Positions 1 through 5,489 of a DNA stretch of 6,011 nt are shown piece by piece. Source of the stretch: Eubacteriaceae bacterium (GTDB lineage Bacteria > Bacillota > Clostridia > Eubacteriales > Alkalibacteraceae); contig DMAW01000091.1 of assembly GCA_003446375.1 (NCBI GenBank), forward strand, positions 1 through 6,011. The letters run 5' to 3'. Every line of letters starts with the position of its first letter. Positions within the stretch are counted from its first letter, which is position 1. The translations under genes were made by a program, and so were the position numbers. Under the pieces are notes generated by a model that was given only the letters and a program-made list of their open reading frames with translations, was not told the DNA's origin and did not search any database.

Positions 1-690
1 GAGATTTAATTTGAGAATTGACACTAAACAGTAATCTTTAAGTTTCAAAGTAGTATTTGAAATTTTTCTACCTAATATAGTTTCAATTTCTTCTTTTGAT
101 ATACCCCAATCTATTATCTCTTTAAAAGTTGTGTTTCCTTTAATAGTTCCATGCAATGAGCTTTGCGTGATATTACCTTCTGTTTTTACATTTTCTAGTT
201 GGTTTTGAATATCCACAGTATGGTTTTCTAAATATTTAATTTGTTCCTCGATTAGATTGCCTTTAGATTTTAAAATTTCTACTGCAGTTTGTGGTAAATA
301 TATGTCTTCACTCATGTCATATGGCAAGCCATTGTAAAGTGCTACAAATAACCTTACAGATGAGACTCCTATTTCTGTACCATTATCTTTTAGATATTGG
401 TAAATAGTTTCAAGCTGATTTATTTTAAAAGATGCTTTATCGCTTGTATTTATTCCAAATGCCTGTGCTAATTCATCAATAGGGATTTTAAAGAATTTAT
501 TTATGTCAGCGAAAGTATAAGAACCTCTTATATCTGCTGGGTTATATTCTCCAGCAAATTCGCCGTCTTTATAAGTTGCTGGTACTTTTGAAGATTCTGT
601 TTTCCAATAATTTGTTGCTTTTGCGATGCCAATTCCGCCAAATAACAATAAAAGCAATATAATACCTATAATTTTAGAATTAAGCTTCAT
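1..690 (-). CDS. Membrane-anchored or secreted protein of unknown function, partial
   Basis: The reading frame is open for 230 codons from an ATG at 690 to the left edge, with no stop, so the C-terminus is missing. The start is well supported: AAGGAGG (700-706) lies 9 nt upstream. Residues 6-22 form a hydrophobic segment followed by an A-K-A (23-25), so this is either an exported protein or one with an N-terminal anchor. The rest is hydrophilic and rich in Lys and Glu. Two stretches resemble each other: residues 53-79 (DIRGSYTFADI, then FFKIPIDELAQAFGI) and 182-210 (TIKGNTTFKEI, then WGISKEEIETILG). They suggest a duplicated small domain. The gene starts 20 nt after the stop of the upstream NapH-like gene and must be co-transcribed with it, so a role outside the membrane beside that Fe-S protein is a reasonable inference. 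I do not recognise a characterised family. Confidence 0.85.
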   Translation of the reverse strand, partial: MKLNSKIIGIILLLLLFGGIGIAKATNYWKTESSKVPATYKDGEFAGEYNPADIRGSYTFADINKFFKIPIDELAQAFGINTSDKASFKINQLETIYQYLKDNGTEIGVSSVRLFVALYNGLPYDMSEDIYLPQTAVEILKSKGNLIEEQIKYLENHTVDIQNQLENVKTEGNITQSSLHGTIKGNTTFKEIIDWGISKEEIETILGRKISNTTLKLKDYCLVSILKLNL

Positions 691-710
691 ATTTATCTTC
701 CTCCTTGTTA

Positions 711-1538
711 TTAACTTTTATAAGGAATAATTGATTCAATTGTTACAGTATTGTTAATAGGGCACGAATACTCAGATGTACATTTAAGACATGATATACA
801 CTGGTGGTCTCTGATTATAGTTTTTTCTGAAACTTTTATATTCATTGGACAATTACGATCGCACATTTTACAATTTATGCATGTTTTGTTATTTCGCTTG
901 ATTGGGAATATCCTAATTAAATTAAAAATGCCGAGTACTGCCCCATAAGGGCATAAATATTTGCACCATGGTCGCTCTATAAAAAGTGATAAAATAATTG
1001 TAATAAATAGTATCACAATACTTCCAACTGCAATTTCACCATTCCAAAAATTAAATAATGCATAATAGGGATCAACGTCCTGGAATATGAGTTTTCCTGC
1101 TACTATTGTCGCGTATAAAACCCAAGCAAAGACAAAATAGCGTAGATATCTTAAATATTTATCGTATTTGTAGGGGACGAAATTATTAAATCGTTTTTTA
1201 AAAATTTTCTTGCCCAGTTTTCCTATAAATTCTTGAAAAGTTCCAAAAGGACAAATCCAACCACAAAATAAAGGACCAAATAATATAGCTATGATAAATC
1301 CTATTATCATTAGAACGAATGAAGATTCATGTATTTTCTGGATAAAAGTTCCTGTTGTTAGATATTGATAAATTGTTACAACTCCACCAAAAGGACATAA
1401 AGCGTGAAGGGATGCAGTTGGAATATATGGTATAGATATGCCCTTTTCAGATAGAGTTTTATTTATTGAGATTAAAAGAATCAAAATAAAGAAAAATATT
1501 TGTATCAAGGTTCTAATATGGATTTTCTTTTTATGCAT
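711..1538 (-). CDS. NapH-like membrane polyferredoxin (4Fe-4S electron-transfer protein)
   Basis: This 275-residue protein has about four transmembrane segments (near residues 9-27, 72-95, 130-150 and 168-188). It carries the membrane Cys motifs of the NapH/NosR/YccM-like group: HALCPFGG (Cys48), CGWICPFG (Cys92, Cys96) and CKYLCPYG (Cys192, Cys196). The C-terminal cytoplasmic part has two ferredoxin motifs: Cys220/223/226/230 with normal spacing, and Cys247/250/253/259 with five residues instead of three before the last Cys. Proteins of this group pass electrons between the quinone pool or cytoplasmic donors and a partner enzyme; the partner here is unknown. The start at 1538 is chosen because AAGGAGAG (1545-1552) lies 6 nt upstream. 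The frame stays open to an ATG at 1712, but those 58 extra codons run through a hairpin and have no good ribosome site. It is first in an operon with the gene at 690-1. No neighbouring nitrate or nitrous oxide reductase gene supports the names napH or nosR. Confidence 0.9.
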   Translation of the reverse strand: MHKKKIHIRTLIQIFFFILILLISINKTLSEKGISIPYIPTASLHALCPFGGVVTIYQYLTTGTFIQKIHESSFVLMIIGFIIAILFGPLFCGWICPFGTFQEFIGKLGKKIFKKRFNNFVPYKYDKYLRYLRYFVFAWVLYATIVAGKLIFQDVDPYYALFNFWNGEIAVGSIVILFITIILSLFIERPWCKYLCPYGAVLGIFNLIRIFPIKRNNKTCINCKMCDRNCPMNIKVSEKTIIRDHQCISCLKCTSEYSCPINNTVTIESIIPYKS

Positions 1539-1544
1539 TCTTAT

Positions 1545-1552
1545 CTCTCCTT
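1545..1552 (-). promoter_or_regulatory. Ribosome binding site that fixes the NapH-like start
   Basis: The minus strand reads AAGGAGAG, 6 nt before the ATG at 1538. It decides the start in favour of a 275-residue protein over a 333-residue one starting at 1712. Confidence 0.85.
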
Positions 1553-1595
1553 TATATTTTATTTCCACAATATCACTATAAAGATAAGGGATGAT

Positions 1596-1617
1596 AAAAA
1601 ATTGATATAAAATTGAT
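1596..1617. repeat. 11-bp tandem direct repeat upstream of the NapH-like gene
   Basis: Two adjacent 11-bp units, AAAAAATTGAT (1596-1606) and ATAAAATTGAT (1607-1617), match at 10 of 11 positions. They lie 58-79 bp upstream of the NapH-like start. The spacing of about one helical turn would suit a regulator binding twice on one DNA face, but in DNA this AT-rich it may be chance. Confidence 0.45.
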
Positions 1618-1677
1618 GTTTTTATGAAATTTAGTCGGTCAAATCCAGATTTTTCTATGTGCGCTGCTTTACTCTTT

Positions 1678-1724
1678 GGTGTCAAGGATAAACTGTGGCC
1701 TGGTTTCCACATCTCCCTGATACC
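1678..1724. repeat. 47-nt imperfect inverted repeat (hairpin)
   Basis: The outer arms GGTGTCAAGGA (1678-1688) and TCCCTGATACC (1714-1724) pair with one G-T wobble and one A-C mismatch. An inner stem, TGTGG with CCACA, closes an 8-nt loop, and an unpaired internal loop separates the two stems. There is no clean U-run directly after it on the minus strand and only a short T5 a few bases away on the plus strand, so it is not a convincing terminator. Its place between the NapH leader and the transposase remnant suggests an element end or a small repeated sequence. Confidence 0.55.
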
Positions 1725-1765
1725 AAGATTTTTCTGTAGTTATTAAAGATTAGCCAGGATGGTAA

Positions 1766-1989
1766 AGGTACTTTTATGTGAATATTCTTCATAAAATGAA
1801 TCTAATACCTTTGCCAGGTAGCTCCATGGAACTGTTTACGAATAGCCTGTACAAGACCACTGCGATGGTCGGAAACTGCTAGATCAACTCCATGTAATTT
1901 TCTTTATTTGAGCCGTGAAAAGAATTTATAGAAGCTTTTTCTGATTCACTGTCACCCAGCATAAGACCTAATACTTTCCTATAACACAA
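1766..1989 (-). pseudogene. Decayed IS256-family (mutator-type) transposase fragment
   Basis: Read on the minus strand, this stretch gives pieces typical of the catalytic core of IS256-family transposases: YRKVLGLMLGDSESEKA (from 1983), then after a frame change FSRLK, an in-frame stop, then LHGVDLAVSDHRSGL and VQAIRKQFHGATWQR. This is followed by a codon for Tyr where the family usually has Cys, a stop, and IHFMKNI. The Asp in VSD (codon 1870-1868) matches the second Asp of the DDE triad. At least one frameshift and two stops are visible. The N-terminal part and the C-terminal part with the last catalytic Glu are missing. A short stretch near 2030-2075 (KSNCRNEKW) might be residual N-terminal sequence, but this is weak. 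I saw no clear terminal inverted repeats or target duplication. Confidence 0.8.
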
Positions 1990-2234
1990 AAAAGGTAATC
2001 CAAAATTTTGGAATCTATGTTAATATTGTACTAAGCCATTTCTCATTCCTGCAGTTAGATTTTTGCCTTGCTTCTATTCTTATTTTAACTAGAGGATGGA
2101 AAGTTTCTTAACCCCTTTTTAGACAAATAAGACTCAGCTTATTCTAAATAGAGCGTACATTCGAAGAAATACCCATATTGACGAAAATCCTTGTTTGTAA
2201 GCAGAGAATAATTATTATCTATTTGTGGAAGTTA

Positions 2235-2263
2235 TTGATTTCTGAAAAACGATATGCTATACT
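2235..2263 (+). promoter_or_regulatory. Sigma-A promoter of the pgaDC operon
   Basis: TTGATT (2235-2240) and TATACT (2258-2263) are separated by exactly 17 bp. A TG at 2255-2256, one base before the -10 box, gives an extended -10. Transcription would begin near 2270 and leave a leader of about 30 nt before the ATG at 2300, which leaves no room for a riboswitch. Confidence 0.8.
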
Positions 2264-2299
2264 CAAACTGATGGTGTTGGAAAGAAGGAGGAAGAGTTT

Positions 2300-2956
2300 A
2301 TGGGGAATAATAATTTTGAAAGCAGAGCGAAAGGCAATTTTAAAGGTTTGGTAGGCTTTTTTAAAAGCATAGGACTGATAATTTTCACTTTAGGTGTGTG
2401 GTCGTGGATTATAGGAGCTTTTATCTGGATTTTAGGGGCATTCGGATGGTTTTTGCTTGCATATGTTTGGAGAAAAAATCTTTTTATACCGCAGGCTGTG
2501 TATTCCACAGCCTTTGCTTTTGTTTTGTCTCTTGGGTGGGCTGTTATTATTTGGATAATTATGCTTGTATGGGCCCAGTATCATTATTACAGGCATTACA
2601 GGAAAAACAAAAGAAAATTAAAAATGCCGGTTTTTGAAGCGCCGATATTAGCATGGAAAGAACTTGCTTTAGAATCTACAGATATAGAAAAGATCATTAG
2701 AGAAAAGTGCATACATCGGGAGACCAATGAAAGCCTGTTTGGAAGTTTTGCTTCTGTAAAAGGAAAGGATTATTTAACCTCCTTTCCTTCGTTGATTATG
2801 AAAAAGAATTTTTGCACTCCAAGTGGAGATGTTGTTATTTCTGAAGGTGAAGAAATTACACCAGAAGTTATAAAAAGAATAGCAGAGGAAAGCCTGTACT
2901 GGGACTTTATTCATGAAATTTCTGAATACATACCTAAAGAGGAGGAAAGCAAATGA
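2300..2956 (+). CDS. pgaD: PgaD-like subunit of exopolysaccharide synthase, with long C-terminal part
   Basis: This 218-residue protein starts at an ATG 8 nt after AAGGAGG (2285-2291). After a short N-terminus it has a long Trp- and Gly-rich hydrophobic stretch (residues about 19-57, with GAFIWILGAFGW), a short charged turn (RKN), a second hydrophobic stretch (about 65-92), then a basic patch (YRHYRKNKRK). This two-hairpin start followed by W-x-Y and a basic region resembles PgaD, the small partner that E. coli PgaC needs and that helps bind cyclic di-GMP. The position directly before a PgaC-type gene, with an ATGA overlap (2953-2956), is the main support. E. coli PgaD has about 137 residues; the extra C-terminal part here is hydrophilic and contains SGDVVISEGEEITPEVIKRI, a 'D-x-V-I-x-x-G-E-x-I-T' pattern of unknown role. 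Sequence similarity to PgaD is low, so the call rests partly on context. Confidence 0.65.
   Translation: MGNNNFESRAKGNFKGLVGFFKSIGLIIFTLGVWSWIIGAFIWILGAFGWFLLAYVWRKNLFIPQAVYSTAFAFVLSLGWAVIIWIIMLVWAQYHYYRHYRKNKRKLKMPVFEAPILAWKELALESTDIEKIIREKCIHRETNESLFGSFASVKGKDYLTSFPSLIMKKNFCTPSGDVVISEGEEITPEVIKRIAEESLYWDFIHEISEYIPKEEESK
2938..2956 (+). promoter_or_regulatory. Ribosome site and ATGA overlap coupling pgaD to pgaC
   Basis: AGAGGAGG (2938-2945) lies inside the end of pgaD, 7 nt before the pgaC ATG at 2953. The pgaD stop TGA (2954-2956) overlaps that start as ATGA. This suggests translational coupling and equal production of the two subunits. Confidence 0.85.
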
Positions 2957-4212
2957 CAATATGGGAAGTCATGGGATGGTATGTATTTACTTATCCTCTT
3001 GCAATGAGCATAATCTGGACATCTGCAGGGATATATTTCTGGTGGAGGCGTGAGAAAAGTTATTCAAGGAAACCCAGTCAATGGCCGGAAAATTGGCCGT
3101 CAGTCACTATTCTTGTGCCCTGCCATAATGAAGAGGTAAGTATTGCAGCGACATGCACGGCTCTACAATTTTTGGATTACCCGGATTACAGAGTAGTATT
3201 TATAGATGATGCATCCACCGATAATACAGCGAGTATTATTAGAAGATTTGTTGGTTTAAATCCCAATTTTCATCTCCTGCGACTTTCTGAAAATCAGGGA
3301 AAGGCCAATGCTTTAAATATTGCCCTGTCAGTTGCGGTAACAACATCTATTACCGTGGTAATAGATGCTGATACAATTCTTTTACCAGATACACTGAAGT
3401 ACCTGGTTTATCCCTTTTTAAAACAGCCAAGACTCGGAGCAGTCACTGGCAATCCTATATCTGTCAACAGGAAAAATCTTATTGAAAAGCTGCAGGCAGC
3501 TGAATTTTCCTCTATTATTGGACTTATAAAAAGATCTCAGAGAGTTTTGGGAAGGGTGCTGACTGTATCAGGATGTGTTGTAGCATTTCGAACAGAAGTT
3601 TTGAAGGAAGTTGGCGGTTTTTCACCATATACTGCGACTGAAGATATTGATATAACCTGGAAGATTCAAAAGCGTTTCTATGAAGTTTGGTTTGTGCCTC
3701 AGGCAGTAGCCCTAATACAGTCTCCAGCAACATTGAGGGAATACTGGAAACAGCGCAAGCGCTGGGCACTTGGAGGCTGGCATTTACTGCGAACTCATAA
3801 AGATATTTTTAAAAGCTGGCACTGGCGTTATTTATATCCTGTTTATTTTGACTTTGTACTGGGATACCTGTGGGCATTTTGTTTCGTCTTTGGCACTCTT
3901 TTATGGGCTATAAGCAGTATATTTTTCCATTATCCTCTGGGAATTAGTCCAATTCCAGCCTGGTATGGGGCGTTTCTTTCGGTTGCAGGGGTAGTGCAGA
4001 TGTCGGTTGCTGCCTTTTTGAATTATGACTACGACAGGAATTTATGGAAAACACTTTTCTGGGTTCCCTGGTATTTTGTGTTTCTCTTTGCTTTTGGTGC
4101 GCTCACTGTAGTGTGGACGGCTCCAAAAGGACTTTTTGGAAGTTTAGCTGGAGCTGGCAAATGGAAGAGCCCAAAAAGAGTTAAAATGGAGAAACCGGAT
4201 ATTCGAGGATGA
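2953..4212 (+). CDS. pgaC: PgaC-type processive glycosyltransferase (poly-GlcNAc synthase)
   Basis: This 419-residue family 2 glycosyltransferase would polymerise N-acetylglucosamine from UDP-GlcNAc at the inner membrane face and export the chain. It has one N-terminal membrane segment (about 8-31), a GT2 domain (about 48-280), and C-terminal membrane segments (about 293-325, 333-355 and 367-390). All processive GT2 landmarks are present: VPCHNE (55-60), IDDAS with Asp85/Asp86, DAD (138-140), TED (229-231) with Asp231 as likely catalytic base, and QRKRW (267-271). The C-terminal GKWKSPKR also fits PgaC/IcaA. E. coli PgaC has about 441 residues and two membrane segments before the catalytic domain, so this one appears shorter at the N-terminus. 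No deacetylase (PgaB/IcaB) or exporter gene lies in this window. Hyaluronan- or cellulose-type synthases are related, but the pgaD-like partner favours poly-GlcNAc. Polymer identity is inferred. Confidence 0.88.
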   Translation: MTIWEVMGWYVFTYPLAMSIIWTSAGIYFWWRREKSYSRKPSQWPENWPSVTILVPCHNEEVSIAATCTALQFLDYPDYRVVFIDDASTDNTASIIRRFVGLNPNFHLLRLSENQGKANALNIALSVAVTTSITVVIDADTILLPDTLKYLVYPFLKQPRLGAVTGNPISVNRKNLIEKLQAAEFSSIIGLIKRSQRVLGRVLTVSGCVVAFRTEVLKEVGGFSPYTATEDIDITWKIQKRFYEVWFVPQAVALIQSPATLREYWKQRKRWALGGWHLLRTHKDIFKSWHWRYLYPVYFDFVLGYLWAFCFVFGTLLWAISSIFFHYPLGISPIPAWYGAFLSVAGVVQMSVAAFLNYDYDRNLWKTLFWVPWYFVFLFAFGALTVVWTAPKGLFGSLAGAGKWKSPKRVKMEKPDIRG

Positions 4213-4282
4213 AAGTGGGATATATAAAAGGTGGCAGATTTTTTAACCGGGTGAAAATAAACACTATGACAGGAAAATTTTA

Positions 4283-4311
4283 TTGCACTTTTCAAGTGAG
4301 AAGAGTACAAT
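4283..4311 (+). promoter_or_regulatory. Sigma-A promoter of the REC-PAS-GGDEF gene
   Basis: TTGCAC (4283-4288) and TACAAT (4306-4311) are 17 bp apart, close to the consensus. Transcription would start near 4318, leaving a leader of about 60 nt. The signalling gene therefore has its own promoter. No clear terminator is visible between pgaC and this point, so read-through from pgaDC is also possible. Confidence 0.78.
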
Positions 4312-4317
4312 AGTACT
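4304..4317. promoter_or_regulatory. Possible operator: short palindrome over the -10 box
   Basis: AGTAC (4304-4308) and GTACT (4313-4317) form a 14-bp palindrome with a 4-bp centre that covers the TACAAT -10 box and reaches the likely transcription start. A repressor bound here would block the promoter. It is short and could be chance. Confidence 0.3.
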
Positions 4318-4379
4318 TTGGAAAATAAAAATCATAAATAATTTTTCAAAGATACTTGCAAAAAGGTTGGAGGTACCAG

Positions 4380-5489
4380 ATGATGAATGCTTTTTACCTG
4401 AAGAAGGTCCTCATTGTAGAAGATAGCAGGCTCAATGCGCAGATAACAGCGGATATTCTGACCAGGCATGGATACGAAACAGAGATAGTCACATCAGGCG
4501 AAGAGGCTGTTGAAAAAGCACTAAATAACATCAAAAGCCCGGACTTAATTCTTATGGACATAGAACTTAAAGGAGCAATCGATGGGATAGATGCAGCAAG
4601 AATAATTCAGCAGCATAAAGATATCCCAATTCTATTTCTTACTGCCAATGCCAGTAAAGAAATAATGGAAAAAATAAAGTCAGTTTCAGCTTACGGGTAT
4701 GTTCTTAAGGGTGTAGATGAGTATGTACTCATATCTCAAATAGAAATGGCCTTTAAGCTCTATGAGGCTAAAATGCAGCTAAAAAAGAGAGAAGAGCTGT
4801 TCCGCAATATGTTTGAAAATCATGACATAGCAATGATACTTATTGATCCACAAGCCGGACGCATCATTGATGCTAACAAAGCTGCCTGTAATTTCTACGG
4901 TTATTCCAGAGAAACTATGCTGCAGATGGACATAGAAGCTGTTATTGGCGTTTCTACTACTATAGATGGTGGTCAGAAGTGTTCGGAAGCTTTAAAGAAG
5001 GGCTGTAATCCCTGCATTTGCTTCCAGCGGTTAGCCAACGGAGAAGAGAAATTAGTAGAAATATATTCATCCCCTGTAGATTATCAAGGAAAAACACTGA
5101 TGCATCTGATTGTCTTTGACATCACCGAACAGTGGAAAGCAAAGAGAGAGCTTGAATTTTATAAAAATCTTTTTGAAGACTCCCTCAATGAAATTTACAT
5201 ATTCTATCCACAGACACTAAAATTCATCGCAGTAAACCGTGGAGCAAGGGAAAATTTGGGATATACTGGAGAAGAGCTTAAAGAAATGACTCCTGTTGAC
5301 TTAAAGCCAGAGTTTACCTTGCAAAGCTTTAAAGAACTTCTTGAGTCCCTTTTAAAAGGTGAACAGAAGCAGCTTATCTTTGACGCAATGCACCGCAGAA
5401 AAGACGGTTCTTTATATCCAGTAGAAATCCATTTAGAACTTGTAGAATTTGATAAAGAAAAAGTATTTGTGGCACTTGTGTTGATATAA
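4380..5489 (+). CDS. Response regulator with PAS domains: 5' part of a frameshifted REC-PAS-GGDEF gene
   Basis: The product up to the stop at 5487 has 369 residues. The start is the ATG at 4380, 6 nt after GGAGG (4369-4373); a second ATG follows at once, and the upstream in-frame TTG at 4356 lacks a ribosome site. Residues about 8-128 form an intact receiver domain with acidic pair Glu14/Asp15, phosphoacceptor Asp60 (LILMDIEL), Thr88 and Lys110. A linker likely to be helical leads to PAS 1 (about 137-256, ending FDITEQW), which contains Cys201, Cys209, Cys212 and Cys214. PAS 2 begins near 258 (FYKNLFEDSLNEIYIF), has the HRRKDGSLYPVEI motif (338-350), and loses its last strand because the frame ends in VFVALVLI and a stop. 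The missing CVDITERR follows at once in the -1 frame. The full gene would be a diguanylate cyclase controlled by phosphorylation and PAS-bound signals. As it stands, this part has a receiver and sensors but no output domain. Confidence 0.88.
   Translation: MMNAFYLKKVLIVEDSRLNAQITADILTRHGYETEIVTSGEEAVEKALNNIKSPDLILMDIELKGAIDGIDAARIIQQHKDIPILFLTANASKEIMEKIKSVSAYGYVLKGVDEYVLISQIEMAFKLYEAKMQLKKREELFRNMFENHDIAMILIDPQAGRIIDANKAACNFYGYSRETMLQMDIEAVIGVSTTIDGGQKCSEALKKGCNPCICFQRLANGEEKLVEIYSSPVDYQGKTLMHLIVFDITEQWKAKRELEFYKNLFEDSLNEIYIFYPQTLKFIAVNRGARENLGYTGEELKEMTPVDLKPEFTLQSFKELLESLLKGEQKQLIFDAMHRRKDGSLYPVEIHLELVEFDKEKVFVALVLI

Larger units (their letters stand above)
1539..2234. other. Gene-free stretch between divergent operons
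   Basis: This stretch of roughly 700 bp has no intact gene. From left to right it holds the leader of the NapH-like gene with an 11-bp tandem repeat (1596-1617), a 47-nt imperfect hairpin (1678-1724), a broken IS256-type transposase piece (1766-1989), and a weak inverted repeat (2119-2147: TTAG, AATAAG, 6-nt loop, CTTATT, CTAA, with a 3-nt bulge). I could not find a convincing sigma-A promoter for the NapH-like operon within it. Between about 1990 and 2234 I see little else beyond AT-rich sequence. Confidence 0.7.

Noticed and set aside
751..948. Plus-strand frame opposite the NapH-like C-terminus
   Set aside because: It is antisense to the ferredoxin motifs of a convincing gene and has no ribosome site or recognisable features.
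1539..1712. N-terminal extension of the NapH-like protein to an ATG at 1712
   Set aside because: The extra 58 codons pass through the 47-nt hairpin and have no good ribosome site. A strong site (AAGGAGAG) precedes the ATG at 1538, and family proteins start near the first membrane segment.
2119..2147. Inverted repeat as a terminator
   Set aside because: The stem is AT-only apart from its closing pairs, has a bulge, and is not followed by a T-run.
2263..2508. Minus-strand frame inside the start of pgaD, and similar frames opposite pgaC and the signalling gene
   Set aside because: They are antisense or shifted shadows of well-supported genes, lack ribosome sites, and show no recognisable domain.
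4356..4379. TTG start at 4356 for the REC-PAS gene
   Set aside because: The GGAGG at 4369-4373 lies inside this extension and points to the ATG at 4380. The receiver fold begins only after it.
4213..4379. Cyclic di-GMP riboswitch or terminator between pgaC and the signalling gene
   Set aside because: I found no GEMM-like conserved core and no stem followed by a U-run. The stretch contains a normal sigma-A promoter instead.
5456..5489. Programmed -1 ribosomal frameshift as a confident call
   Set aside because: The site reads GAA AAA G, so Lys-tRNA could slip back on the A-run but the preceding Glu-tRNA would re-pair poorly on AGA. There is no canonical A-AAA-AAG heptamer and I saw no clear downstream stem-loop. 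A5 is also short for transcriptional slippage.
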